The notes: generated by a model from the sequence alone, not told the origin. Numbered from the stretch's first letter, positions 8,459 to 17,491 are shown. The stretch is 36,711 bases of DNA from CAMCHP01 sp036835325 (GCA_036835325.1 DAITMF010000035.1:1-36711); one strand, 5' to 3'. Numbers and translations are program-made.

Positions 8459-8471
8459 ATACCAAACCCCG

Positions 8472-8479
8472 TATCTTCG
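8472..8479 (+). promoter_or_regulatory. -7 box upstream of the beta-helix lipoprotein gene
   Basis: TATCTTCG differs from TAnnTTTG at one position and gives a predicted start near 8483, a leader of about 25 nt. No clear -33 element is seen. Confidence 0.4.
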
Positions 8480-8507
8480 ACGTTCTTTAGCGGTTAGCTC
8501 TTTGCCC

Positions 8508-9998
8508 ATGCGCCAGTACCTTCTTCTTATCGCAGTGATTGTTGGGGTCGTTTTCGCCGTTGGCGGATGCAGAAAACAACGCATCACCGATGACCCTGCC
8601 GCCAAGCTGGCCTTTTCGGTCGACACCGTGCAATTTGATACTGTGTTTACCACTTTGGGATCAACAACGCAACTGGTCAAAGTTTACAACCGGAACAACG
8701 ATGCCGTGGTCATTGATGAGATTCGGCTCGAAGGGGGAAGCAGCTCCAATTTTCGTGTAAATGTGGATGGCTCTCCTGGTGCTGTGTTTAATGATATCGA
8801 ATTGCGCGGAGGCGACAGCCTCTGGATTTTCGTCGAGGTAACCGTTGACCCCAACGCACAAAATGCACCCATTGTGATTGAAGACGCCTTGCGTTTCCAA
8901 ACCAATGGAAACGACCAAGTGGTGCGCTTGATTGCATGGGGACAGAATGCATTTTACCATGGCAGGCCTGGGAGGTTTACCGTATTGCCATGCTCCGAAA
9001 CATGGACCGCTGAACGTCCGCACGTTGTTTTCGGAATTGTTGCAGTGGATGAAGGGTGCAACTTGACCATCGGTTCGGGAACGCAAGTGCACTGCTACGC
9101 CAAATCGGGCATCTATGTCTACCGTGGAAGTTTGGATGTACAAGGGATGAAAGACAATGAAGTGTGCTTTCAAGGTAGCCGCCTTGAACCTTCTTACGAC
9201 GATGTGCCCGGCCAATGGGGCATCGAGTTGGCCTTCGATTTTGAGGGTGACTTTGGCATCGAGACGGCTACGATTGTGAGAGGCGGTGTTTGGTTGGTTG
9301 AAAGCACCGGTTCAACCATCGACTACGCCATTTTCAAAAACGGCAACATCGGCATTCAAGTCGATACCCTCGGCAATACCGCCGTTGATGCGCTCCGCAT
9401 CACCAACACCGTTGTAAAGAACATGGGTATTACCGGACTGTTGGCGCAGGGCGCATCGGTTTCCGGATGGAACAACCTCTTTGCCAGTGCCGGTCAAGCC
9501 AGCGCTGCTTTCACAATCGGCGGTAGTTACCGCTTTGCATACACAACGTTTGCAAATTATTGGACGGATGGCGTTCGCCAGTCGCCAACCTTTGTCTTGA
9601 GCAATTACTACACCGACATCAACGACAATCTGCAGATTCGGCCGCTCACCAATACATGGTTCCACAATTGCATCATGTGGGGAAACAATGCGAGTTTGTC
9701 TGATTACAACGAGTTCTTGGTCGACCTCCAACAAGAAGAAAGCCAGGAGTACAATTTTCAGTTTTGCTCGATCGACTCCGACATTGACCTCACAAATCCG
9801 GCGAGGTATACGGGCATTGTGAATGGCAATGTACCCCCTTTCATTGATCCGGCGATGAACGATTTTCACCTCTCGGCCAATGCCTCACCGGCTTGGAATG
9901 GTGGTTTCGCAAGCGGAGACACATGGCTTATAACTCAGGATCTCGATCAGAATTTCCGCGAACTCCCCGGCCGTCGAGGTTGTTACGAAGGCCAATAG
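8508..9998 (+). CDS. Lipoprotein with Ig-like N-terminal domain and right-handed beta-helix
   Basis: The 496-residue protein starts with a lipoprotein signal (hydrophobic MRQYLLLIAVIVGVVFAVGG, then Cys21). ATG 8508 is preferred to TTG 8502. Residues about 30-145 look like an anchor-type Ig/ASH domain found in Bacteroidota lipoproteins, ending LIAWGQNA. Residues about 150-430 carry short beta-strand repeats with Asn and Gly turns, typical of a right-handed parallel beta-helix (for example IDYAIFKNGNIGIQV, RITNTVVKNMGITGL). It is probably anchored to the outer or inner membrane. No catalytic motif is recognised, so function is unknown. It has its own promoter after a strong terminator. Confidence 0.8.
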   Translation: MRQYLLLIAVIVGVVFAVGGCRKQRITDDPAAKLAFSVDTVQFDTVFTTLGSTTQLVKVYNRNNDAVVIDEIRLEGGSSSNFRVNVDGSPGAVFNDIELRGGDSLWIFVEVTVDPNAQNAPIVIEDALRFQTNGNDQVVRLIAWGQNAFYHGRPGRFTVLPCSETWTAERPHVVFGIVAVDEGCNLTIGSGTQVHCYAKSGIYVYRGSLDVQGMKDNEVCFQGSRLEPSYDDVPGQWGIELAFDFEGDFGIETATIVRGGVWLVESTGSTIDYAIFKNGNIGIQVDTLGNTAVDALRITNTVVKNMGITGLLAQGASVSGWNNLFASAGQASAAFTIGGSYRFAYTTFANYWTDGVRQSPTFVLSNYYTDINDNLQIRPLTNTWFHNCIMWGNNASLSDYNEFLVDLQQEESQEYNFQFCSIDSDIDLTNPARYTGIVNGNVPPFIDPAMNDFHLSANASPAWNGGFASGDTWLITQDLDQNFRELPGRRGCYEGQ

Positions 9999-10058
9999 CA
10001 GTCGTGTAGGAATATTCCATCTTTTCTGATTCGCCTGACAAGCGCGAAAAAAAAGCCT

Positions 10059-10066
10059 ATTTTGGT
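10059..10066 (+). promoter_or_regulatory. Weak -7 box upstream of the lipoprotein-ABC operon
   Basis: TATTTTGG resembles TAnnTTTG with a shifted G. There is no good -33 element. It is the best candidate in the 108-nt gap before 10107. Confidence 0.25.
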
Positions 10067-10106
10067 AACCTCGGATGGCAGTTAAGCGTAACTGCTCTGG
10101 GAAACC

Positions 10107-11033
10107 ATGATAATACACCACTCTATGAATTCCTTACTGCATACGTTACACGCTCCGTGGGTACTCGGTTGCGTGCTTTTACTTTCTGCCTGCGGCGGAG
10201 GCGATCAACCCGCTGATGGAGCAGACGCTCCGGCTCAAGAAGTATCCATCGATGACGCCAACAATGCCATTGGTCAGGGCCTTCTTAAACTCGACCGCGA
10301 GATTTTCTCTTTGCCGTCGCCGGTTCAAACGGCCATCCTCTTGCAGAAAAATGCAGTCAAGTACAACGAAGGCCTCGTGAATGCGGTAAACGCAGAGTCA
10401 AGCTACCTCAACCGCACGCAAAAGGCCCTGAACATGGGCGTTTACGGAGCAGACTTGGCGTATTTGTCGAACTTCAACAACACGCAAATGAAGAACGACT
10501 ACTTGCACGTGGTGGAGAAGATTGCGACTGATATGGACATTCGCAACCACATTGATCAGTCGCTGATTGATCGGTTTGCACTCAACATTGACAACCGCGA
10601 TTCAATTTATTCGCTGAACGCTGAACTGTTCAACTCGGTTGACCGCTACTTGAAAGAAAGCGGTGAAAGCCACATCGCTGCGCTCATTCTCACCGGAGGT
10701 TGGGTAGAAGGCATGCACATCACATTGGGCTCGGCAATGTCGAACACTGAAATCAGAAACCGTGTGGGAGAGCAAGCGTCGGCAGCCCGCAGCTTAAGAA
10801 AGTTGATTATGCGCATGGAAGACCCCGCGTTGAAAGAGCTGGAAACTATGCTGTCTGATCTTGACAAGAGCTTCCAATCACTCGGGTTCAACTACACCTA
10901 CGTTAAACCCATTACCGATGCTTCAGAGCGCGTGACTTACCTCAACAGCAAATCATCGGTGACCATGTCTGACGAACAACTTAAAGAGATTACCGAACGG
11001 GTGAATGCCATCCGTGAATACATCATCCGTTAA
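10107..11033 (+). CDS. Putative lipoprotein of unknown function
   Basis: The 308-residue protein has a lipoprotein signal, WVLGCVLLLSAC then GGG. The start is ATG 10107 or, in frame, ATG 10125, which gives a more usual 22-residue signal. The rest is mostly predicted alpha-helical and charged, with no known motif (LLKLDREIFSLPSPVQTAILL, YLKESGESHIAALILTGGW, MRMEDPALKELETMLSDL). It overlaps the next gene by one base (TAATG) and lies 454 nt upstream of a large ABC transporter, so it is probably an accessory envelope part of that operon (inference from context). Confidence 0.75.
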   Translation: MIIHHSMNSLLHTLHAPWVLGCVLLLSACGGGDQPADGADAPAQEVSIDDANNAIGQGLLKLDREIFSLPSPVQTAILLQKNAVKYNEGLVNAVNAESSYLNRTQKALNMGVYGADLAYLSNFNNTQMKNDYLHVVEKIATDMDIRNHIDQSLIDRFALNIDNRDSIYSLNAELFNSVDRYLKESGESHIAALILTGGWVEGMHITLGSAMSNTEIRNRVGEQASAARSLRKLIMRMEDPALKELETMLSDLDKSFQSLGFNYTYVKPITDASERVTYLNSKSSVTMSDEQLKEITERVNAIREYIIR

Positions 11034-11458
11034 TGCATACGATTATGAAACGCCACCTTACAGCTTTGGTTTTCGCGTTGCTTCCTTTAGCCGGTGCCTT
11101 TGCACAATGCGATGATGTAGCACTTGAATGCCGTGAATCACTCACAACGAATTACATCAGTGACGGACAGTTCTACCGGGCCTTGCTTTACAGCGACCAA
11201 GTAGCAGAGTTTGAAACGACTCTTTTCGGTGCGAATACCTACCGTGTTGCGGCATGCAGCTCAGCACAGCCCGGAAGCCTTATTTTCAGAATCTACGATG
11301 AAGAGCGCAACTTGCTTTTCACCAATGCTGAATACAGCAACGCTCCGTATTGGGATTTCGTTGTTAGCAACACCATGAATTGTACCATTGAAGCACAGCT
11401 TGACCCAAACCGTGCAGAAAGCGGTTGCTCAGTTTTGGTCATTGGATTCAAAAAATAA
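11033..11458 (+). CDS. Small secreted protein of unknown function
   Basis: The gene encodes 141 residues from ATG 11033, or 137 from ATG 11045, which gives a cleaner signal peptide (MKRHLTALVFALLPLAGAFA, then Q). The mature part is about 117 residues with five Cys and a beta-rich pattern (YRVAACSSAQPGSLIFRIYDE, YWDFVVSNTMNCTIEAQL). The last visible strand is CSVLVIGFKK. Start and upstream stop overlap (TAATG), which suggests translational coupling to the lipoprotein gene. The ABC transporter gene follows after 28 nt. No family is recognised; a periplasmic binding or sensing role next to the transporter is a guess. Confidence 0.7.
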   Translation: MHTIMKRHLTALVFALLPLAGAFAQCDDVALECRESLTTNYISDGQFYRALLYSDQVAEFETTLFGANTYRVAACSSAQPGSLIFRIYDEERNLLFTNAEYSNAPYWDFVVSNTMNCTIEAQLDPNRAESGCSVLVIGFKK

Positions 11459-11486
11459 ATCGGTTACTCCTTACTGATTCTAACCT

Positions 11487-14400
11487 ATGAGCGCAGGAAT
11501 TCTCCGGGCACTTATGCAGCTTTTTGCCATCATCGCTCGTGAAAGCGGTGGCGGTGAAACCTTGCAAAGTGGTCGTGACATCGTTGCTATTTTCTTGCGC
11601 CAGCAGCTCAATAAAGAGCTCGTGAATCGGTACTTGGCCCTTTACGACGAATTCATTGAAGAATTCGACAGCCGCAAGTCGGGCAAAGAAAGTGCTTCTC
11701 GCAAGCGTTTGTCGCTCAACTCCGTGAAGGTTCTACGAATTTGCACACGCATCAACGAAGAACTCGCCCAAAAAGAAAAGTACTTCGTCCTCATTCGCCT
11801 GCTCGAGTTCATTACGGCCTTTGAAGATACCAGCGAACAAGAATGGGAGTTCATTCAAACCGTCGCTGACACCTTCAATATTGACGAGCAGATTTATGGC
11901 GGAATCACCGCGCTCGTAACGTCGAAGCAGAACGATGTTATCAACGACCCGAACTTCTTGTACGTGGCTTCGGCCAAACCTGAAGAGCTCGAAGCTTCGC
12001 GCTTCGTGCGGTCAGATGCATTGAATGGAAGGATGGTGTTCTACCGCATCGAACGCGAGAACATGTTCTTTTTGAGGTATTTTGGGACGGATGACCTTTA
12101 CCTGAACGGCCAAAGTCTTACCCCCGGACCGAGTCACGTATTTAAACAAGGTGGATCGGTTCGCGGCTCGAAAACCTCACCGATTTATTACAGCGACGTT
12201 ATTCGCCGTTACCTCGATGCAGGAGGTGATACTGCTTTGGTTTTCAGGGCCGAGAACGTTTCATACTACTTCAAACGCGGAAACACACAAGCACTTCACC
12301 AGCTCAACATCGTTGAGAACAGTGGCACCTTGGTGGGCATCATGGGAGGAAGCGGCTCCGGCAAATCAACCCTCCTTAACGTTCTCAACGGCAATTACAC
12401 CCCTACTTTCGGATCGGTTACAATCAACGGAATCGATATCCACAGAGACAGTGACCGCTTGGAGGGGGTGATTGGCTACGTGGCTCAAGACGATTTGCTC
12501 ATCGAAGAGTTGACGGTGTTCCAAAACCTCTTCTTCAATGCGAAACTCTGTTTTGCACAAAAGAGCGATGAAGAGCTGACCGAAATGGTCGACCAAACCT
12601 TGAGCCAATTGGGCCTTTACGAAGTGCGGTCGCTCAAGGTGGGTTCGCCTCTTGAAAAAACCATATCGGGCGGGCAACGCAAACGCTTGAACATTGCCCT
12701 TGAACTCATCCGTGAGCCGGGATTGCTGTTCGTCGATGAACCGACTTCAGGCCTCTCATCCCGCGATAGCGAAAACATAATGGACCTCCTAAAAGAGCTC
12801 ACCCTTCGTGGGAAGCTCATTTTTGTGGTCATTCACCAGCCATCGTCTGACATCTTTAAGATGTTTGACAAGCTCTTTTTGCTCGACCAAGGTGGGTACC
12901 CGATTTACTATGGCAACCCCGTGGAGAGCATCATTTACTTCAAACGTTTGGTGAACCACGTGAACCTGACCGAGAGTGAATGTCCGGCGTGTGGCAATGT
13001 GAACCCCGAACAGATTTTCAACATCATAGAATCGCGCGTGGTTGACGAATACGGCAACCTTACGAGCCACCGCAAGATCACGCCCAAAGAGTGGAACAAC
13101 TTTTTCAATGTAATCATCGGTAACCACATTTCGAGCAAAACCACCGAAGGTGACCCACCGAACACACATTTTCGCATACCCAGTTTGCTACGGCAGCTTG
13201 GCGTATTCTTGAAGCGCGATGTACTGGCCAAATTGGCCAACACCCAGTACATGGTCATCAACCTTCTTGAAGCTCCGGCGCTGGCTTTGCTGCTGAGCTT
13301 CTTTTTGAAGTACTACAAGTACGACAGGGGAGAAGGTGCTCGCTACCTTTTTAGCGAGAGCGAAAACATACCGCAATTTCTCTTCATCGCTGTAATTGTC
13401 GCCCTCTTTTTGGGCCTCACGGTCAGCGCCGAAGAGATCATTCGCGACCAAAAGATCTTGAAGCGCGAAAAGTTTTTGAACCTTTCACGCGGTAGTTACC
13501 TGCTGGCCAAGATTGGTGTGATGTTTGGCATTTCGGCCATCCAAACTTTGTCGTTCGCATTGATTGGGAATGCGGTGCTTGGTATTGAAGACATGCTGCT
13601 ACCTTTTTGGTTGATGCTGTTCAGTACATCGTGCTTCGCGAATTTGCTCGGACTCAATATCAGTGCAAGTTTCAATTCAGCGAAGGTGATTTACATCATC
13701 ATTCCGATTCTCATCATTCCACAGCTTTTGTTCAGCGGAGTGATTGTGAAGTTTGACAAGTTGCACCCGCTGTTTTCATCGCAACGCAGTGTTCCTTGGA
13801 TCGGCAACATCATGGCGTCGCGCTGGGCGTATGAGGGCATGGCCGTGCACCAGTATGTCAACAACGCCTACGAACGCGAGTACTTCGATTACGACATGCG
13901 CTTGAAGAGTTACGGGTGGAAACGCGACTTCTGGATCAAAGAAATGCGCATGCTAGTGAGCGATAGCCGCAAGGAGCTTGACAACCGCAGCTCGGTAAGC
14001 TTGGGCGAGAACCTTCACATCCTTCAAAACGAACTCGACAAAGCGCTGACGGAGGTTAACGGATTCAGCTTTTCAACCGAAGGACGTTTGACGCCAAAGC
14101 GCGTTACACCCGGCCTGCTTGATAGCATTGATTTTGAGATTGATCGCTTGCACGAGTACTACAAGGCGAATTACCGAAAGGTATCTGACTCCAAAGAGGC
14201 CTTGAACGCAGCCTACACCGAAACGCCTGAGAAACGCGATGCCTTGGTAGCCCTTAAATCACGTTACCACAACGACCAACTTGAAGAGTTTGTGACCAAC
14301 AGCGGCGATCTTGATCGCTTGGTAACGTACGAAGGCGAACTCATCCAAAAAATTGACCCGATTTACCTGAAGCCGGTACACAGCAACTGGATTACAGCCC

Positions 14401-14585
14401 ATTTCTACGCACCTGTGAAGTATGTGTTTGGCACTGAAGTGAGCACCTTCGCCGTTAACGTGGCTGTAATCTGGTTGATGACCGTGTTCTTGGCCGTCGT
14501 TCTGTTCTTTGACGGCCTTCGCTGGTTCATTGAGGCCTTGGCCGCATTGGCCACGCGCATCTCCTCATCCATCCCCAAGAAATAA
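11487..14585 (+). CDS. ABCG/White-type ABC transporter with N-terminal TerB-like and FHA-like regions
   Basis: In this 1032-residue protein, residues about 8-150 are helical and resemble TerB-like domains (QKEKYFVLIRLLEFITAFED, then FIQTVADTFNID). About 165-225 is beta-rich and FHA-like (MFFLRYFGTDDLYLNGQSL). The ABC domain (about 245-480) is complete: Walker A GGSGSGKST (287-295), signature SGGQRKR from 394, Walker B LLFVDEP with D417/E418, and H450. A CPAC pair (C499, C502) precedes the membrane part. Five to six helices lie between about 580 and 745 and near 990-1015, with a charged extracytoplasmic loop of about 240 residues before the last helix. ATPase-then-permease order is that of ABCG half-transporters, so it may dimerise. 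Substrate is unknown. It is the last gene of a three-gene operon. Confidence 0.85.
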   Translation: MSAGILRALMQLFAIIARESGGGETLQSGRDIVAIFLRQQLNKELVNRYLALYDEFIEEFDSRKSGKESASRKRLSLNSVKVLRICTRINEELAQKEKYFVLIRLLEFITAFEDTSEQEWEFIQTVADTFNIDEQIYGGITALVTSKQNDVINDPNFLYVASAKPEELEASRFVRSDALNGRMVFYRIERENMFFLRYFGTDDLYLNGQSLTPGPSHVFKQGGSVRGSKTSPIYYSDVIRRYLDAGGDTALVFRAENVSYYFKRGNTQALHQLNIVENSGTLVGIMGGSGSGKSTLLNVLNGNYTPTFGSVTINGIDIHRDSDRLEGVIGYVAQDDLLIEELTVFQNLFFNAKLCFAQKSDEELTEMVDQTLSQLGLYEVRSLKVGSPLEKTISGGQRKRLNIALELIREPGLLFVDEPTSGLSSRDSENIMDLLKELTLRGKLIFVVIHQPSSDIFKMFDKLFLLDQGGYPIYYGNPVESIIYFKRLVNHVNLTESECPACGNVNPEQIFNIIESRVVDEYGNLTSHRKITPKEWNNFFNVIIGNHISSKTTEGDPPNTHFRIPSLLRQLGVFLKRDVLAKLANTQYMVINLLEAPALALLLSFFLKYYKYDRGEGARYLFSESENIPQFLFIAVIVALFLGLTVSAEEIIRDQKILKREKFLNLSRGSYLLAKIGVMFGISAIQTLSFALIGNAVLGIEDMLLPFWLMLFSTSCFANLLGLNISASFNSAKVIYIIIPILIIPQLLFSGVIVKFDKLHPLFSSQRSVPWIGNIMASRWAYEGMAVHQYVNNAYEREYFDYDMRLKSYGWKRDFWIKEMRMLVSDSRKELDNRSSVSLGENLHILQNELDKALTEVNGFSFSTEGRLTPKRVTPGLLDSIDFEIDRLHEYYKANYRKVSDSKEALNAAYTETPEKRDALVALKSRYHNDQLEEFVTNSGDLDRLVTYEGELIQKIDPIYLKPVHSNWITAHFYAPVKYVFGTEVSTFAVNVAVIWLMTVFLAVVLFFDGLRWFIEALAALATRISSSIPKK

Positions 14586-14608
14586 AAAAATCCTGCCGAA
14601 GCAGGATT
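14584..14608 (-). terminator. Terminator for siaBC on the minus strand, touching the ABC gene stop
   Basis: AATCCTGC, loop cgaa, GCAGGATT (14589-14608). On the minus strand a T run follows the stem (A run at 14584-14590). On the plus strand no T run follows, so it serves siaC mainly. It begins at the stop codon of the convergent ABC gene. Confidence 0.8.
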
Positions 14609-14634
14609 CAAGGGTAAACGCGGAATTGTAGCGC

Positions 14635-15009
14635 TTAGATTTCTTCGATTTCAATCATTCGAAACGGAATGTTGATGATGGCGTCGTAATCTTCGCCGGC
14701 TTCAAGCATGTCTTCATCGTCTTCTTCATAGTACCAGTTGATGACGATTTCGTTGTTCACAGCCTCGAGCTTTTTGAAGAGGTCAAGAATGCACTTTGAA
14801 GAGCTCGTATTGAAGTACTCCAATTGAATGTTCACCGTGGTTTTGGGCTGCGCCGATTTGGCGTACTGCTCAATCCAGTCCATCAATGGCTTGTAGAACT
14901 CAATGGAGTTCTCCGGGATGGAGCGCCCTTTGATGTCGAGCGTGCCGGTCGAGCTGGTGAAGTTAACGGTGGGCGTTTTGGGGGTTCCCTCAATTCGAAT
15001 GTCTTCCAT
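14635..15009 (-). CDS. siaC: SiaC-family regulatory phosphoprotein (DUF1987)
   Basis: The 124-residue protein has SiaC/DUF1987 features: an N-terminal beta part (EGTPKTPTVNF, then GTLDIKGRSIPENS), an amphipathic helix (FYKPLMDWIEQYAK) and the core NIQLEYFNTSSSKCILDLF. ATG 15009 lies 2 nt after the siaB stop; with this start the Thr of FNTSS is residue 68, the number of the phosphorylated Thr in Pseudomonas aeruginosa SiaC. There SiaC is phosphorylated by SiaB, dephosphorylated by SiaA, and binds the diguanylate cyclase SiaD. Neither siaA nor siaD lies in this window, so the target here is unknown. A hairpin terminator follows the gene. Confidence 0.85.
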   Translation of the reverse strand: MEDIRIEGTPKTPTVNFTSSTGTLDIKGRSIPENSIEFYKPLMDWIEQYAKSAQPKTTVNIQLEYFNTSSSKCILDLFKKLEAVNNEIVINWYYEEDDEDMLEAGEDYDAIINIPFRMIEIEEI

Positions 15010-15011
15010 AA

Positions 15012-15560
15012 TCAAGCAACTTGCACGTTGAAGGTAAAGAAAAGTCTGTTTTTATCAATCGGAGCAAAGTCGTAATCAACTTGTTGCCCTGATTTGCGCG
15101 CAATATCGAGAAAACCTAGGCCTGCACCGCCACTATCACTAAACTTTCCTTGAACAAGCTGATCTTTGTAATGTTTACGCAAGTTGTCAGAATCGAGCTT
15201 TACAATGGTCTCCAAGCGGCTTTTGAGAAAGCGCGCCTCAACCCGTGTTATGCTATTGCCGGTTGCAATGCGCACGCCATGCTCAGTGGCGGTCATGATG
15301 ATAATGCCGTTGCTTGATTTGGTCATTTCACGCTGACCTGTTGCATCAGAATGTTTGTAAATGTTCTGAATGCACTCAACCAAGATGTGAAAGGCCTTCT
15401 TTCTGGTGGCCGTGCGGCAACCCAAATCGGCGAGCTTTTCTTCGGCCAATGCCAAAAGAGCATCGAGCAGTTTTTCAGACAAATCGCCGCGAAAGGCAAT
15501 CATAACGCTGTCGTCGTTGAAACGACTGAATTCTTGAAAAATAAGGGCGCTGTTGTTCAT
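15012..15560 (-). CDS. siaB: SiaB-family protein kinase (GHKL fold, DUF6272)
   Basis: The 182-residue single-domain protein carries an N-box (E62, N66, K69, H70 in LVECIQNIYKHS) and a G-box (SDSGGAGLGFLDIARKSG, glycines from 144). These are hallmarks of the SiaB/DUF6272 branch of GHKL ATPases, and the last is family-specific. In Pseudomonas, SiaB phosphorylates SiaC on Thr. It is translationally coupled to siaC. It faces the ABC transporter operon and diverges from the methyltransferase gene, with about 100 nt between. No membrane or sensor domain is fused, so the input signal must come from elsewhere. Confidence 0.85.
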   Translation of the reverse strand: MNNSALIFQEFSRFNDDSVMIAFRGDLSEKLLDALLALAEEKLADLGCRTATRKKAFHILVECIQNIYKHSDATGQREMTKSSNGIIIMTATEHGVRIATGNSITRVEARFLKSRLETIVKLDSDNLRKHYKDQLVQGKFSDSGGAGLGFLDIARKSGQQVDYDFAPIDKNRLFFTFNVQVA

Positions 15561-15661
15561 CGGAACGGTAGACTAATTGGTTTCTCATCGGTTTACGTTC
15601 GTGCGGCTCGTTCCTTTGCCTTAACTTGTCTGCCAGTTTTGTAAGACAAAGCCCCGAACAC

Positions 15662-16411
15662 GTGTCAGAAAACAGAAACGAAGAGTGGTTTGCCGAGTGG
15701 TTCGATACCCCTTGGTACCACGTGCTGTACGGAAACCGAAACGACGCAGAAGCAGAGGCATTTATCAAACGTCTTTTTTCTTTTTTGGGGGATGGATGGG
15801 GACGCGAGCCCGCTGTTCTTGACCTCGCTTGCGGGGCGGGCCGACACGCTCGCGTTTTTGAATCGTTGGGATGCCGTGTTACCGGTTTCGACCTGTCAGC
15901 TCAAAGCATTGAAAAAGCACGAGAAATCGGACCGAGCTCGATTCGCTATGTCCAAGGCGATATGCGCACCATGCAACTCAATGAACATTTTGACCTCGTG
16001 GCCAACCTTTTCACCAGCTTCGGGTACTTCGATGAGGTCACTGACAATGCCGCCGTTGTGAACGCTGTGCACAGACACCTCACCACCAACGGGGTCTTTG
16101 TACTCGACTTTCTCAATGCTCCATTGGTGGTAGAGCGTTTGGTGCGCACTGAAACCCTTGAACGTGGCGGTATACACTTCAACATTCTGCGCTACGCAAC
16201 TGATAACCACATTGTGAAGGAAATTCGGTTCGAAGCCGATAACAGAAGCCACTTCTATACCGAAAAAGTGCAAGCACTTTCACCGGCCACTTTGCACACG
16301 ATGTTAACGCAACAAAGTTTCGTTGTGAAAAACGTCTTCGGTGATTACAATTTAACGACCTTTGCCCCCCAAACGTCACCTCGGGTGATTTTGGTTGCGC
16401 AAAAACTATGA
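15662..16411 (+). CDS. SAM-dependent methyltransferase (class I)
   Basis: The 249-residue protein (from GTG 15662) has a Rossmann-type methyltransferase core: motif I AVLDLACGAGRHA, acidic end of strand 2 VTGFDLSAQSI, YVQGDMRTM, and FDLVANLFTSFGYF. The N-terminus ENRNEEWFAEWFDTPWYHVLYG matches the Bacteroidota family of this type. That favours GTG 15662 over an upstream TTG at 15626, whose added residues look unlike the family. Substrate is unknown; small-molecule methylation is likely from domain layout. Its stop overlaps the start of the metal transporter gene (ATGA), so the two form an operon. Confidence 0.8.
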   Translation: MSENRNEEWFAEWFDTPWYHVLYGNRNDAEAEAFIKRLFSFLGDGWGREPAVLDLACGAGRHARVFESLGCRVTGFDLSAQSIEKAREIGPSSIRYVQGDMRTMQLNEHFDLVANLFTSFGYFDEVTDNAAVVNAVHRHLTTNGVFVLDFLNAPLVVERLVRTETLERGGIHFNILRYATDNHIVKEIRFEADNRSHFYTEKVQALSPATLHTMLTQQSFVVKNVFGDYNLTTFAPQTSPRVILVAQKL

Positions 16412-17241
16412 CCGAAATTCTCACTTACAGTGCACTTTTGGCCGCTTCAACCCTTGGCGGAGCGGCCGTTGTTCACATTTGGGGCAAGAAGTTGGTGAAG
16501 CAGTTGAGTCTGCTTTTGGCTTTTGGTGGTTCCTACCTCATTGGGTTGATTTTTTTACACTTGGTGCCTGAGGTTTTTCACTCAGGGCACGCGCATGAGT
16601 CCGCGAATACCCTCAGTCCCGGATGGTTCATTTTGGCCGGGTTTGTTCTTCAAATCTTCTTGGAGTACTTCAGCAACGGCATTGAGCACGGTCACTCGCA
16701 TCTGCACGATCATGGCCACAGCCATGACCATTCAGAGAAGGAGCACCACCATGGCCCAAGCACAAGAACAAGAGCGTTTCCGTTGGCCGCTTTCTTGAGT
16801 TTGTGTGTTCACGGCTTTATTGAAGCCATGCCATTGGCCGGGGGCGCCCATGCACATCACCACCATCATCATGGCGACATGCACATTGACCTTGATTCAT
16901 CATCGTTGATGATCGGGTTGATGATTCACACCTTTCCGGTGGCCATGGTGCTCGCTGCGCTTCTGCTCGCAACCCGTCTTTCGAAAGGGTGGCAGTGGTT
17001 TTACATCGCCATATTTGCGCTTGTTCCCTTGGCGGGCATGTTGCTGAGTGACGTGCTTTTGCACCATTCCGGACTCGATGCCAACCTGCTCTTAAGTGCC
17101 CTCGGAGGCATGCTCATCGGTATTTTGCTGCACATCGCAACGACCATGCTTTTCGAGACCTCTGATGGCCATCACTTCAATTTGCGCAAGCTCTTGATCA
17201 TTGTAGTTGGTCTTGGTTTGGCGGCCGTGACGCTTGCCTGA
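16408..17241 (+). CDS. ZIP-family metal transporter with His-rich loops
   Basis: The 277-residue membrane protein has about eight hydrophobic segments and two His-rich loops: one after helix 3 (HGHSHLHDHGHSHDHSEKEHHH) and one around residue 150 (HAHHHHHHGDMH). The helix motifs LHLVPEVFHSG, HGFIEAMPLAGG and LMIHTFPVAMVLAALLL carry the His/Glu/Pro metal-path residues of ZIP proteins. It should import Zn or another divalent metal across the inner membrane; His-rich loops usually bind or sense metal. Start overlaps the upstream methyltransferase stop by 4 nt. No metal-responsive operator was recognised. Confidence 0.88.
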   Translation: MTEILTYSALLAASTLGGAAVVHIWGKKLVKQLSLLLAFGGSYLIGLIFLHLVPEVFHSGHAHESANTLSPGWFILAGFVLQIFLEYFSNGIEHGHSHLHDHGHSHDHSEKEHHHGPSTRTRAFPLAAFLSLCVHGFIEAMPLAGGAHAHHHHHHGDMHIDLDSSSLMIGLMIHTFPVAMVLAALLLATRLSKGWQWFYIAIFALVPLAGMLLSDVLLHHSGLDANLLLSALGGMLIGILLHIATTMLFETSDGHHFNLRKLLIIVVGLGLAAVTLA

Positions 17242-17356
17242 GAAGCTCGATTCAGTTTGCCGTTCGCCGAAAGGCCAAGGTTGAATCGACGAGCGGTTAA
17301 CTTCTTTAGCTCATTTATGGCTAACTTTGAAGAACGTTTGACCAATCCAGCTTGCT

Positions 17357-17461
17357 ATGAAAACCTTCAGTACCAAATTGATCAACGAAAAGGTTGAGTT
17401 CATCTTTATTCGAAAGAAGACCTCAAAGAAAATCCTTGTTTTTGCGCATTACCTGAACTGA
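17357..17461 (+). CDS. Possible small protein (34 aa)
   Basis: ATG 17357 opens a frame reading MKTFSTKLINEKVEFIFIRK and ending FAHYLN. It lies 27 nt after a TAACTTTG box, which gives it a plausible promoter and leader. Composition is Lys-rich with a hydrophobic end. No family is recognised, and the frame is short enough to arise by chance. Confidence 0.25.
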   Translation: MKTFSTKLINEKVEFIFIRKKTSKKILVFAHYLN

Positions 17462-17491
17462 GTTACGAAACTTTGGCACGCGTTTCGCGTA

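Noticed and set aside
8502..8507. TTG as start of the beta-helix lipoprotein
   Set aside because: ATG 8508 two codons later gives a standard lipoprotein signal and needs no rare start.
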